Shown piece after piece: positions 10,021 to 18,603 of a stretch of DNA of 64,000 bases. The stretch's first letter is position 1. The number at the start of each line of letters is the position of its first letter. The stretch is taken from contig NZ_CP042913.1 of NCBI RefSeq assembly GCF_008065115.1, positions 3,941,658 through 4,005,657 on the forward strand. The letters run 5' to 3'. Under the pieces are notes generated by a model. The model was not told the origin of the DNA, ran no database searches, and was given only the letters and a program-made list of their open reading frames with translations. The position numbers and the translations under genes were made by a program. This stretch comes from Bythopirellula goksoeyrii (GTDB lineage: Bacteria; Planctomycetota; Planctomycetia; Pirellulales; Lacipirellulaceae).

Positions 10021-11067
10021 CTACTGCAGGAACATCTCCCGCTGACGCTCTTGGGCGAGTCGATCTTTGATGAGGTCTACGAAGCGTGCCTCTTTCTCAA
10101 TTCCTAGATATCGACGCCCCAATATTTGAGCAACGCGAAGCGTGGTACCAGTTCCGCTCATGGGGTCGGCGATGAGGTCACCGGGGCGGGTTGAGCAAAG
10201 CACAATCCGCTTCAGCATTGCTTCCGGCAACTGGCACGGGTGGCCTTCCACTCGTTCAGAAGCATTGCCCACCAGCCTAGGTATCTCCCAGACATCGTCG
10301 GGCACACGAGGTCCGGCCGCCCGCTTGTCACCACTGAGCATCCGCTGCGACGGGACACGAATCTCGTCAGTAAAAAACGGGGAGAGTTTTTCGTCCATCA
10401 CATGATAAAACAGATGCCGGTGCCCACTCGGATACGAGGTCTCACGATATTGCCCAAACGTCTCCCGCCAGATGATGCGATTACGACGCGGCAAGAGTTT
10501 CGAGAGCATGATTCCCATCTCGTCCGCCCATTTCTCGGGACACAAGAACCACAAGCTTCCCGTGGGAGTGAGTCGTTCGACAGCAAGCTGTGCCAGGCGT
10601 TCCATCTGACGCAGATAGATTTCTGGTGGCAGGCGGTCGGCCTGACTGCCACTGCCATAGTCCAGGCCGATATTATATTGGGGGTCTATAAATAGGCATT
10701 CTACGCAGCCAGACGGAATTGTAGGAAGCAACTCATAACAATCCCCGTGCAACACTTCGGACAACAACTCTCGGCTGGGGAGGGTAGGGGGGGTATCAGG
10801 TGTTGGCTCTGTATTGTCTGGGATTTCAGTAGGTTGTGAGGGTGGTTGGAGACCAGCGCTCCAATCAGTCTGGGTCTCACATCCGGTCTGCCCCAACGGT
10901 TCGCGGTTTTGAACAAGTTCCGGAAAATCTGCCGCGTTGTTGTTTTGCCACTGGAGGGCTTCGCGGATCTCATCGAGCACATCTCGTAGGACACGCACTT
11001 CATCGCGTAGCGAATCGACTGCCGAGCCTAGTTCTGTTTCGTCTCTGCGAGGTTGCCGGCTAAGCAT
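10021..11067 (-). CDS. DNA adenine/cytosine-N4 methyltransferase (DPxYN type)
   Basis: A 348-residue SAM-dependent DNA methyltransferase of the N6-adenine/N4-cytosine class. After an acidic, Gln- and Pro-rich leader of about 110 residues comes the catalytic motif IDPQYNIG (usual form DPPYN), then a target-recognition region, and near the C-terminus the SAM-binding motif DPMSGTGTT followed by RRYLGIEKE. The order catalytic motif before SAM motif fits the beta class. The ATG at 11067 follows GGGAGGACC and overlaps the stop of the gene upstream (ATGCTTAG), indicating translational coupling. No restriction enzyme is next to it. With the ArdC homologue and the larger methyltransferase it suggests a self-protection module on a mobile element. 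Confidence 0.85.
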   Translation of the reverse strand: MLSRQPRRDETELGSAVDSLRDEVRVLRDVLDEIREALQWQNNNAADFPELVQNREPLGQTGCETQTDWSAGLQPPSQPTEIPDNTEPTPDTPPTLPSRELLSEVLHGDCYELLPTIPSGCVECLFIDPQYNIGLDYGSGSQADRLPPEIYLRQMERLAQLAVERLTPTGSLWFLCPEKWADEMGIMLSKLLPRRNRIIWRETFGQYRETSYPSGHRHLFYHVMDEKLSPFFTDEIRVPSQRMLSGDKRAAGPRVPDDVWEIPRLVGNASERVEGHPCQLPEAMLKRIVLCSTRPGDLIADPMSGTGTTLRVAQILGRRYLGIEKEARFVDLIKDRLAQERQREMFLQ

Positions 11068-11521
11068 GGTCCTCCCTGCTAGGAGTGTCTGGAGTACTGC
11101 GAATCTTACTGGCAGCTTCTTGGGCCGTCGTTTCCGCAAGTCCCCCTGAGCTGACCAGGTAGAACTTAGGCCGCTCGGCAGGGGAGAGAATCACGTTGAG
11201 TTTGTCCTCACCGCTCCAGTATCTGATGACAGCCCGGGCATAGGTCGCCTGGCCCGCTGACTCACATTCCATCGCAAACAAGTGTGTGCCATGTTCTCTA
11301 AGAATCCAGACCATCAGTTCGTCTGGGTGAGCTTCTAAAATCGAAAGGTCATGCTGATAGAGGTCATTTTCAAAGGCGGCAGGCCAGCCAACCCGCACGG
11401 CTTCCGCGAGCATCGCTTGCAAGCGTGGGTCAGGTGACAAGAGGGCCTCGCGTTTCATGGTCGTATCAGGCCCGGGGAGGCTAGCAGCGTCGAGTGGTTG
11501 TGTTGAGGTTTGCTGAATCAT
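11060..11521 (-). CDS. hypothetical protein in antirestriction operon
   Basis: A 153-residue protein I do not recognise. It starts in an ATGA overlap with the stop of the ArdC-like gene and ends in an 8-base overlap with the methyltransferase start, so it is the middle cistron of a tight operon. It is acidic and probably soluble; segments such as ERPKFYLVSSGG and MVWILREHGTHLFAM suggest a compact alpha/beta fold but no catalytic motif is evident. A role in the same anti-restriction or plasmid function is inferred only from coupling. Confidence 0.65.
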   Translation of the reverse strand: MIQQTSTQPLDAASLPGPDTTMKREALLSPDPRLQAMLAEAVRVGWPAAFENDLYQHDLSILEAHPDELMVWILREHGTHLFAMECESAGQATYARAVIRYWSGEDKLNVILSPAERPKFYLVSSGGLAETTAQEAASKIRSTPDTPSREDHA

Positions 11522-12453
11522 GCCTGCTCCTGTTTGCTTTTCTTAGCAAGCAAAGCCCCCAAGATGTCCGCTGCCGTTTTCTGAATCAGCTCCAGGGAGG
11601 AGGATAAAACCTTGGCGTCTCCTTGATAGAGCTGGATGTAGTCACTGGCATGACTGCCACAATCAAGTCCAACGGCACGGCTCACGACAAACGCCACAGC
11701 CTCGGCCTCTGTTTCGCGTTGAATCTTGGTAGTCGAGGTTCGTTTGTCAGCTTTGTGTAACTTTTCGTGTGCGTACTCGTGGACCAATACCGAAAAATCC
11801 TCGGCGGCTGAAAGGCCGGGTCGAATGGTGATCGAGCCACCCCGCGACACCCCTTGGGCACCTCCGGCAATTTCTGCGTACTCCAGCTTAATATTTCGCT
11901 CGGTGACCAGCTCTCGCAAACGAGCCAGATGGTCTCCGGGGTCACCACGTATCGCAGCAAACTCTGCGAGCGGCTCGCCGTCGGTTTGCGAGATGTCAAA
12001 CACTCTCACTACCTTGAAGCGAATACGAGGGGCGTCCTCGCCGTCAGCGGACTCGTTCTTGGCTCCAAAAATCATCGGAGCAATAATGCCAATTCCCTTT
12101 TCGCCCTTCATGACGTAGCGGCCCAGCTTCTTCCAGGCGTTAAAACCCGCCAAGTGGGTGGCGTCCGGCCGCTGGAGACAAATCAGCATCACATTACTAA
12201 AACTGTAGTTGGGAAAAGTTCCCATCGTCGCGAGTAATTTGACCAGCGTATCACTTTTTCCAGCCTTGAGGTCGCTTTCCAAGTCCGACAAGGCATCCCC
12301 TGCCAGCTTGAGAAACTCAGCCCCGGTCTTGGCCAGCGGCAAGTCACTGGGTGCTGTCAGGTTTTCTAAGTCGAGTTCCTGGGGTGCGGACTCGCAGACC
12401 GTCATGCTTGGTAAGCCGGCATCTTCGCGGTATGGATGTTGTTCGTTTCTCAT
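11518..12453 (-). CDS. ArdC-type antirestriction protein
   Basis: A 311-residue protein of the ArdC family: an N-terminal ssDNA-binding domain (about residues 55-160, with NYSFSNVMLICLQRPDAT and GFNAWKKLGRYVMKGEKGI) followed by a zinc metallopeptidase domain with HEYAHEKLH near residue 228 and ETEAEAVAFVV, giving the HExxH...E metal site. ArdC proteins protect incoming conjugative DNA against host restriction in known plasmids. GGGAG precedes the ATG, and the gene starts six bases after the stop of the large methyltransferase, so the two are co-transcribed. It overlaps the next gene by ATGA. Confidence 0.85.
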   Translation of the reverse strand: MRNEQHPYREDAGLPSMTVCESAPQELDLENLTAPSDLPLAKTGAEFLKLAGDALSDLESDLKAGKSDTLVKLLATMGTFPNYSFSNVMLICLQRPDATHLAGFNAWKKLGRYVMKGEKGIGIIAPMIFGAKNESADGEDAPRIRFKVVRVFDISQTDGEPLAEFAAIRGDPGDHLARLRELVTERNIKLEYAEIAGGAQGVSRGGSITIRPGLSAAEDFSVLVHEYAHEKLHKADKRTSTTKIQRETEAEAVAFVVSRAVGLDCGSHASDYIQLYQGDAKVLSSSLELIQKTAADILGALLAKKSKQEQA

Positions 12454-12459
12454 AAATGT

Positions 12460-15138
12460 TTACTCCCTTTCAATCGTTAAAATCCGTGTGCGAACGCCCG
12501 TTTCTCGAAATGCTTCTCTTCCTTGAAAGGCATCTTCGGGGAGCGTTTCGGTTTCTCCGCCGACCTCAGCGAGCCACTCGCGAAACGCGGTACTCTGTTT
12601 GTCAGAACGAAAAAACGGTCCTTCAGAAATCACTGAGACAAGCCGTCCGCCTGGCGTGAGTAGCGAGTAAGCGTGCTGGATGTGCGTCATGTCGGAACCG
12701 TTTTCAAACGGCGGATTCATGACGATCCGGTCGTAGGTTCCTTGGTGCTGGAGAAAATCTCCCAACTCGACTGCATATCCCTTGGTAGAGAGCACGTCTG
12801 AGAGCGACCGGTTGTATTCAATCGCCACCAGCTCAACACCTGGGCATTCTGCTTGGAGGGCGTCGAGGATGTCTCCTTTGCCGCAGGAGGGTTCCAGTAC
12901 TTTGTGTTGGGCTTCGACCTTGGCCAGCTCCAGCATTCGCTCAATGACAGGCCTCGGCGTGGGAAAAAATCCGGGTAGCTTTTTACCGATGAGTTCCCGC
13001 TCGGCAATCTGAACGGGGGAGTCGCCGCGTGCTTCCCCGCGATGACCGAGATATTCCCTCAGGGCTGCTCGCAGCTGATGGATATCCGTGATGCCGGCAC
13101 AATTGAGCCGCTGGTATTTTTCCAGCGAGGAGGCGACCCGTTCGGTATCAACGCCCACCGCTTTAGCTCGCCCCACAAAATCAGAGAGGGCCCCAATGTC
13201 ATGCTCGCTCTGGAAGGTGACATACTCCTCCTTTTCGCGCGCGAGCCGTTTTCGCATTTTCTCAGCGGCCTGTTTGACTCCTGTTTGCTGGCGGCAATCG
13301 CGTACCAGGTCTTCCAAGTGGCGTTTATAGATCCATGGAAACGGATACTCTGCAAACCGAATCGTGGCCGGTCCGATCGGTTCCTCTTCCAGGGGGTCGA
13401 GTCGTCTCCCCTGCAGAAAAGTAGTTTCACCCTCGGTGCGTTGTTCGGCACGAACACGGGCCCACTTGGCGAGATACAACACGGCGTCGAGTGTCTCGAC
13501 ATGCGTCTTGTGACGGATGCCATCGAGATACTTGGCCTCTCCGCGTGAGAGGGCTTCGGCAATCGAGTGCAGGGTGCGTGACATGGCCTGGTCCGCGTAG
13601 CAGCGTCCTCGGACTCCGGCTTGGATATCGGAGCGTCTGGGCGTGTTCTGCAAGGCTTCCTTGCTTTGTTCCAGCGACGCTGCAGCCCGCGAAAATAGTT
13701 CCTGGGCCAGTTCATGGAGCCGCTCAGCAGCCGTTAGTTCCTGGCGTTCTTTTCTCGATTCCAAGACATCCGTCCGGTCGGCGTCTTCCTTGAGCAGTGA
13801 GCAAAACCGCTCCGCTTTTTCCAGCTCCAAAAACTGAAAGCCCGCATCCGTCTTCTTGAAACTCGAGAACCAGCCTCCCAGCATCTTGGCTTTACGATTA
13901 AGTTCGTTGAAGGCGTCTCGCTCGACGCGCGTAGAAAGTTGCACTATCCAGAGCGGGCATTGGCGTTTGTCATGAAAGCCTTCCTTCAGCTGAAACTCGA
14001 TGGCGTGCAGCTCCTCGCTTTGAAACTTACTGACGCAGTTCGGAGCAGCTTCAGCACGAACCTTTCGCGTCATGTCGGCACGCAAGCGGTCGTAGAGGGC
14101 AAGTTGCTCATCCGTGAGTTCCTCTTCTCCTTTCTCCCGCAGAAAGGTGTGAAACTCTAAAAGCGTTTCTGGATTTTCCAGAGCCTTTTCATGTTGCTGA
14201 GTGGCTGCTTGGCGTTTTTCAAATTCCCGGGCGTACTCTCCAGCGCTAACAGCTCGGACCTTCTTGGCGACGGCCTCCTGGTAGGTCTCGCCACTCAGAG
14301 GGCTGTAAGAGACACTTCCCTCCAGCACAAAGGAGGAAAGCATTTTGGAGACGACGTGGGCGGCGTTCTCCTCCTTGGTCGAGCGTTTGGCACTCCAAGA
14401 GCCAAAGCGAGAGGCCAGCACGGCAAGTTCCTTGGCCTTGAAGCGAGAAAGTAGTTCTCCCTGCAAACTATCCTGGCTGGCATGCAGCTGTTCAAACAGC
14501 TTGTGATAATCTTCAAACGGGACGCTTCCGGCGTGAAACTCCCGGTAAAACGTCTTAAAATCATCAAACGTGAAGGGCAGAAGTGGAGGAGCCGGTGCTG
14601 GAACACGGTCGGCTTCTGTAAGCCCTGCTTCGTGCTTGAGATTCGCAGCTGTGATGCTTTCCGAAAGGGGGCGACCCTTGGTGGGCCGCTGGGGATTAGT
14701 CTCTACAGCAGGATAAATCTCGCCCTTATAGAACCAGATGCCATTCTTGCCACCGGGGAATTTGACGCAGACTTCTTCTTTGGCGTGACTAATACCGACC
14801 ACCTGGCCGAGTTGGGTATGGTCTTTGCTAAAATAGGCTTCCACATGATCAAGGCGTTTGATGATGAACCGATGGCTGGGTCCGTCGATGTCATCACGGA
14901 TGCGGTCGACAGTGATGGTATCTCGGTCATGCAGGAATTTTGCCTCGGGCCATTCATGGTGAGGAATTCCGCCGTAAGTGAGTTGCCTCTCGGGACGGAC
15001 CAGCGGCAAGGCCTGCCTGGCTTGGTTCGCCGGTGGGGGCTGGGAAGTCGTTTCAGCGACATGCTGCACTTCAGCACGCACGGGCGTTTCAAAATCGAGC
15101 GTTCGTTGTTGGTACATCATGGGTTGTTTGTTCTCCAT
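12460..15138 (-). CDS. large mobile-element N6-adenine methyltransferase
   Basis: An 892-residue protein and first gene of the operon 15138-10021. The start at 15138 has CGGAGAGAAACCG upstream; an open extension to 15309 reads unlike protein. The N-terminal two thirds hold an unrecognised, charged, helical region (for example residues 90-170 with HRFIIKRLDHVEAYFS) that may bind DNA or accessory factors. The C-terminal 230 residues form a class I methyltransferase: VLEPSCGKGDILDAL for SAM binding, VAIEYNRSL, then the catalytic IVMNPPFENGSDM and TPGGRLVSVIS. NPPF indicates amino-group methylation. Related proteins occur on plasmids and integrative elements. No nuclease domain was recognised. 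Confidence 0.8.
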   Translation of the reverse strand: MENKQPMMYQQRTLDFETPVRAEVQHVAETTSQPPPANQARQALPLVRPERQLTYGGIPHHEWPEAKFLHDRDTITVDRIRDDIDGPSHRFIIKRLDHVEAYFSKDHTQLGQVVGISHAKEEVCVKFPGGKNGIWFYKGEIYPAVETNPQRPTKGRPLSESITAANLKHEAGLTEADRVPAPAPPLLPFTFDDFKTFYREFHAGSVPFEDYHKLFEQLHASQDSLQGELLSRFKAKELAVLASRFGSWSAKRSTKEENAAHVVSKMLSSFVLEGSVSYSPLSGETYQEAVAKKVRAVSAGEYAREFEKRQAATQQHEKALENPETLLEFHTFLREKGEEELTDEQLALYDRLRADMTRKVRAEAAPNCVSKFQSEELHAIEFQLKEGFHDKRQCPLWIVQLSTRVERDAFNELNRKAKMLGGWFSSFKKTDAGFQFLELEKAERFCSLLKEDADRTDVLESRKERQELTAAERLHELAQELFSRAAASLEQSKEALQNTPRRSDIQAGVRGRCYADQAMSRTLHSIAEALSRGEAKYLDGIRHKTHVETLDAVLYLAKWARVRAEQRTEGETTFLQGRRLDPLEEEPIGPATIRFAEYPFPWIYKRHLEDLVRDCRQQTGVKQAAEKMRKRLAREKEEYVTFQSEHDIGALSDFVGRAKAVGVDTERVASSLEKYQRLNCAGITDIHQLRAALREYLGHRGEARGDSPVQIAERELIGKKLPGFFPTPRPVIERMLELAKVEAQHKVLEPSCGKGDILDALQAECPGVELVAIEYNRSLSDVLSTKGYAVELGDFLQHQGTYDRIVMNPPFENGSDMTHIQHAYSLLTPGGRLVSVISEGPFFRSDKQSTAFREWLAEVGGETETLPEDAFQGREAFRETGVRTRILTIERE

Positions 15139-15394
15139 CGGTTTCTCTCCGTTATTAAATGCGGTCGTTGATTCGACCACACAAAACTTCAGCCACGGCA
15201 AGTCAAGGGGAAGTCTCGCCACAGGCGAGCAGCAGCGAGTCCACGAATGCTTTTGCGCTCGCGGCCCTTGACGCCGTGGTATCATGAAAAGTTGTCGAAG
15301 AAGAATCATTCTTCCATCGACATCACCAGGAGAGAGGCGTTCTTAGAGAGGATAATACTACGGAAGAAATCGCTACTCAAACTTGAGCAGGGAA

Positions 15395-15871
15395 CTATTC
15401 GGAGCCGTGTTTCTTGAGCAAATCCGCAAAGAGGGTAGGGGAGCGGTGAAAATTCGTCTGCTCCAAGGCGGCAAAAGCATCTGCGAGAGAGACCAACCCG
15501 GAGTTGGCGGCGTCGACGAGGACGCCCAGGATTCCGGTGACGAGGAAGCCTTGGCTGCGCGCGAAACGAACGGCGGTTCTTTCATCGATGAGCAGGACGG
15601 TGGCCTGGAGATCGCGGGCCAGGGCGATCGCAGCGGCTTCGCCCGAGTCGAGAGCGGCAAGTTCGTCGGCGATGTGTTGCGGGGCGAGGACTTCAACCCA
15701 GGCGGGGAGCGCGGCGGCCCAACCTTGGACGGATTCTGGTGAGTGAGGATGAGAGAGTTCGTCGAACACAGCCGGAGGAATGAATACGCGGCCGTAAAGC
15801 TGCTGAAGCAGCGTTTGTTGCCCAATTAAGATGAGATAACAAAGGGGGGAGGTGTCGGAGACGACAATCAT
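15395..15871 (-). CDS. PIN-domain toxin (DUF3368-like)
   Basis: A 158-residue PIN-fold protein, predicted Mg-dependent RNase toxin. Acidic active-site positions are visible: Asp6 in VVSDTSPL, an Asp/Glu near FDELSHPH, LDSGEAAAIALA in the middle, and LLIDERTAVRFA. Its start is three bases after the stop of the UPF0175 gene, the usual antitoxin-toxin order for this family pair. The role of stabilising the surrounding mobile block is inference. An Arg/Ser-rich frame on the other strand is a shadow. Confidence 0.88.
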   Translation of the reverse strand: MIVVSDTSPLCYLILIGQQTLLQQLYGRVFIPPAVFDELSHPHSPESVQGWAAALPAWVEVLAPQHIADELAALDSGEAAAIALARDLQATVLLIDERTAVRFARSQGFLVTGILGVLVDAANSGLVSLADAFAALEQTNFHRSPTLFADLLKKHGSE

Positions 15872-15874
15872 CGT

Positions 15875-16147
15875 CTACGTCTCTTGGTTGCGGAGTTCGG
15901 CGAGCTGCTTGGCCTCTCGGAATATTTCGTCGACCGTCGGCAAGTCCTCGGTGACATTCCAGCGATTGAGCACGTCGTTGACCTCAAAGCGGGTCATACC
16001 AAGAGCCGTGGCAAGCTGGTGCTTGGTGATCCGCTCCTTGCGGTAGAGATCGACCAGGAGTGCCTCCTTGGCCAGTTGATCGAGGTCAGCGATTTCTCGC
16101 CGGAGCGATTCTTCGAGGGTGGGGGGGAGTTCAATGCAGACGGACAT
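15875..16147 (-). CDS. UPF0175-family antitoxin
   Basis: A 90-residue small protein starting MSVCIELPPTLEE with AAAAGGAATC upstream. A longer frame to 16198 lacks a good ribosome site. The body contains a helix-turn-helix-like region (LYRKERITKHQLATALGMTRFEVNDVLNR) typical of UPF0175 antitoxins, and a C-terminal helix that would contact the partner. It directly precedes the PIN-domain gene. Autoregulation by the pair is usual in the family but no operator was identified. Confidence 0.85.
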   Translation of the reverse strand: MSVCIELPPTLEESLRREIADLDQLAKEALLVDLYRKERITKHQLATALGMTRFEVNDVLNRWNVTEDLPTVDEIFREAKQLAELRNQET

Positions 16148-16224
16148 AGGTTTGATTCCTTTTGAACAATTATAGCACGTCAAGAACAGCGGAGGCAAAC
16201 GCCCTTCAGGAGGACTTTGCGGTG

Positions 16225-16584
16225 TTAGACAAGTTTCGTTGACTGGGATCCTACTTGGGTGAAATCCGTGGACAAACTGTAAAACTCTCCCTCCGGCAGA
16301 AAAGCAGAGACACTCACCAAGGAGGCAATTTCAACGATTTCGGGAAGCACTTGGTAGTAGAAGCCGACAGATTCAATTTCGAGATAGCGAACCTCCGGCG
16401 GATGTTCACTCAGGGGGGAGGGGGTCGATTCCTGATGACGGGTTTGAATCGCCTCCTTGATGGCGGGAACCAGGCGTCTGGGTTCGAAGCGGCAGTCGCG
16501 GGCGAACTGGTCGAGCCTTTCTGGCATATGTAAGAAGACGCAAGCAAACTGTTTGCCGGCGATGTCTGGATGGATAGGTTTCAT
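16225..16584 (-). CDS. hypothetical small protein with hairpin leader (paralogue 1)
   Basis: A 119-residue protein that I do not recognise. It begins MKPIHPDIAGK and includes FYYQVLPEIVEIASL, both echoed by the gene at 16890-17231 (MKPIQPAIKNK, FYYQLLPQLVKVGDI), so the two are diverged paralogues about 300 bases apart. No metal or catalytic motif is visible. AGGAGG lies six bases before the ATG but forms the 3' arm of an 18-position hairpin (16591-16640), so translation is likely gated by RNA structure. Same strand as the antirestriction operon. Confidence 0.6.
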   Translation of the reverse strand: MKPIHPDIAGKQFACVFLHMPERLDQFARDCRFEPRRLVPAIKEAIQTRHQESTPSPLSEHPPEVRYLEIESVGFYYQVLPEIVEIASLVSVSAFLPEGEFYSLSTDFTQVGSQSTKLV

Positions 16585-16590
16585 AGTTTC

Positions 16591-16640
16591 CTCCTGGGGT
16601 TAAAAGTTTTCATGGGGCCACCCAACTTTTATCCCAGGAG
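16591..16640 (-). promoter_or_regulatory. SD-sequestering hairpin leader
   Basis: Minus strand: CTCCTGGGATAAAAGTT pairs with AACTTTTAACCCCAGGAG across a 13-base loop, about 16 of 18 pairs. The 3' arm contains most of the AGGAGG ribosome site of the gene starting at 16584. The arrangement suggests a translational switch; a role as a protein-binding dyad in DNA is the alternative. Confidence 0.6.
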
Positions 16641-16889
16641 GGCGGAGCCTTGCGGGGCCCAAGCATGACAGTGCTGGGGAGGGCAGGGGGCATGACAGGC
16701 TCTGCCTGGCGTGAGACGTGCCCCCAAGCTCAAGGATGGGCCTTGCGGCGAGCCGCCACAGAAACCCCAGAGAGAACTGCGGGGCAAACAGTTCTCATGC
16801 AATCTGTCAGGAAGGGAGTCGTCCGAGGAGACGATGGACTCACGGAATGGACCTCGGAAACAAATCCTGTGGTGCGGATTGACAAGGGG

Positions 16890-17231
16890 TCATTCCAGTT
16901 CTGTGGTGAATTCGGCCAGGAGATCCTGGGTAGGCTCGAAGATGGCTTGGGAGCGGGTTCCCACGATGTCCCCAACTTTCACGAGTTGGGGGAGGAGTTG
17001 GTAGTAGAAGAAAAAGTCGTCGATGTGGAGTTTCCAAATCGGGCGAGGATGGTTGTTGTGGTGTAACGCTTTGGCCTCGTCGTGGCGGGTAAGAATTGCT
17101 GCAACGATGCGTCCCCAGAGCGTATCTCCCTCGATGCCTGCTTCACCCTGGGAAAAGTGATCGAAGGCAGCATTGAGTTCGTAGATACTCTGGATGAGCT
17201 TGTTCTTGATGGCGGGCTGGATGGGTTTCAT
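16890..17231 (-). CDS. hypothetical small protein with hairpin leader (paralogue 2)
   Basis: A 113-residue protein, distant paralogue of the 16225-16584 product. The ATG at 17231 was chosen over an upstream frame because AAGGAG stands seven bases before it and because the paralogue begins the same way. The centre (IWKLHIDDFFFYYQLLPQLVKVGDIVG) is the most conserved part. No enzyme motif. Its leader holds an almost perfect hairpin that includes the ribosome site. Function unknown. Confidence 0.6.
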   Translation of the reverse strand: MKPIQPAIKNKLIQSIYELNAAFDHFSQGEAGIEGDTLWGRIVAAILTRHDEAKALHHNNHPRPIWKLHIDDFFFYYQLLPQLVKVGDIVGTRSQAIFEPTQDLLAEFTTELE

Positions 17232-17237
17232 CGTTCT

Positions 17238-17287
17238 CTCCTTGGGTAAAAAAGTTTTCAAGAGACGACAAACTTTTACCCAAGGAG
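17238..17287 (-). promoter_or_regulatory. SD-sequestering hairpin leader (second copy)
   Basis: Minus strand: CTCCTTGGGTAAAAGTTT pairs with AAACTTTTTTACCCAAGGAG with only a two-base bulge and an 11-base loop. The AAGGAG of the 3' arm is the ribosome site of the gene at 17231. The sequence differs from the first copy at compensating positions, which favours conservation of the RNA fold. Confidence 0.65.
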
Positions 17288-17477
17288 GGTGGAACCGGGC
17301 CTGACGAAGAGAACAAGCTGCGTTGCAGGGGAGGGGGGAAGGATGGTCACTGCTTGGGGTGAGACGCTCGTAGCGAGCCTCCCGGATACTTTGGAAAAGA
17401 GGCCAATGGCGTGCAAAATAGGACCTCATAGAAAAACTATTCTCAGGAAGCCCTCGTCTCGCAAGAAACTCAGTCTC

Positions 17478-17705
17478 TCAGGAAACTAAGGCGGGGCGAA
17501 TTTCGACCTCGTAGCAACTCGGACAAACGCCGATATGGGTAAACCAGTCTTGCTGGCTGATATCCTTCGGAGAGAGATCGGCTGCCTGCATAGCATCGCG
17601 ATACTCTTCGATCTCATCCACAGAAAACCAATCTGTGGGCAATGCCTCGACATGATCGTAATCGTCGCGGTCACAAAACATACAAACTAAGCGTATTTTT
17701 TCCAT
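17478..17705 (-). CDS. small Cys-containing hypothetical protein
   Basis: A 75-residue acidic protein starting MEKIRLVCMFCDRDDYDHV, with GAAGGGAG upstream of the ATG at 17705. It has CxxC near the start (CMFC) and a lone Cys pair near the end (GVCPSCYEVEI), together a likely zinc-ribbon. A weaker dyad at 17712-17748 again pairs the ribosome site (CTCC with GGAG), recalling the two neighbours. No named family recognised. Confidence 0.55.
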   Translation of the reverse strand: MEKIRLVCMFCDRDDYDHVEALPTDWFSVDEIEEYRDAMQAADLSPKDISQQDWFTHIGVCPSCYEVEIRPALVS

Positions 17706-18337
17706 CGGAAACTCCCTTCGTAAAAAGGCCGCTAACCCATAACGGGAGGGCACAGAAAAAAACCTTGTGGAATGCACGCCACCGGCTCGCACTGTGGCCC
17801 AGAGGGCGACACTACGAGCAGATGGTTTCCATGAAGGGAAGTCCCAGCCAACGGTATCAGGAAAACAAGGACTAAGCTAGTTTTGGCAAACAGTATTTGA
17901 TTTTCGCGTGCGGGGCATGCTATACGAAACGTTAGAGGAGCCCAAGGATTGGCTCTTCGACTGTTTGTTGGTCGTAAAACGCTTTGAAGCAGTGTTCCGT
18001 CTGGGAAACACACCCGGTAAACTGGTCACCAACCAGCTCAGGGAATAATGGGGTTAACCTTCCATTTTTGTGTTTCGCCGGTAGCGCTGAGTACGCCGAG
18101 AGGTGTTCGCTCAGTTCGAAGGAGGCTTCGTGAAGTAATCTCAAAACCGCTCGCTCCCTTTGTAGGGGAGAGAAGACGCTTGAAGTAATCTCACGATTCT
18201 ATCCGATAGTGATTTTCTTGCCCCCGGTGCGGGGCGATACAGAAAAACTTGTAGTGGTGTTCTGCTACAAGCCGTCAGTTTTCAAATTGGTGTGACGACT
18301 GTTTCATCAAATCCATACGCGGGGTGCGCAGGCCTAG
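17706..18337. other. leader and intergenic region, no firm gene
   Basis: Contains the leader of the 17705 gene, then a possible 70-codon minus-strand frame (17932-18144, TTG start) that is protein-like in composition but has no recognised domain. The string GAAGTAATCTCA occurs twice (about 18132 and 18183). No RNA gene recognised. Confidence 0.35.
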
Positions 18338-18603
18338 TGCGGCGTACAACGTTGTCCAGTGTCGGGAGCCACAAGCCTGGTGACAGGCTGTGCCGGAACG
18401 TGACGGTTTCGGGTACCGGGGTAAGTCCTCGGACGTGAATAGCTCAACGATTCAAAAGGCCCGCGAGGGCCTACTGGTAAGTGTTTGGAGAGTCGATTGC
18501 CAAAGATGTTCCAAGGCTGCCATAGCAGACTTGGAATGGGGACAAGCGGATGATTCATCGGTAAGGGGAGCCTCTAGTTCCGTACCCTGAAAGCTCATAG
18601 CCC
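18338..18603 (+). ncRNA. group II intron 5' (domain I) fragment, truncated
   Basis: Begins with GTGCGGCG, matching the GUGYG start of group II introns. It continues with stretches that resemble domain I of bacterial group II introns: GGAGCCACAAGCCTGG, GGAACGTGACGG, GGGTAAGTCC, ACGTGAATAGCTCAACGA, GGGGACAAGCGG and CCTCTAGTTCCGTACC. Homology ends at about 18603, where IS110 coding sequence begins. No reverse transcriptase and no domains V/VI follow, so this is a dead 5' remnant. The assignment rests on remembered consensus, not a covariance search. Confidence 0.5.

Noticed and set aside
14482-15171. 229-codon plus-strand frame
   Set aside because: Shadow of the methyltransferase gene; no ribosome site or recognisable domain.
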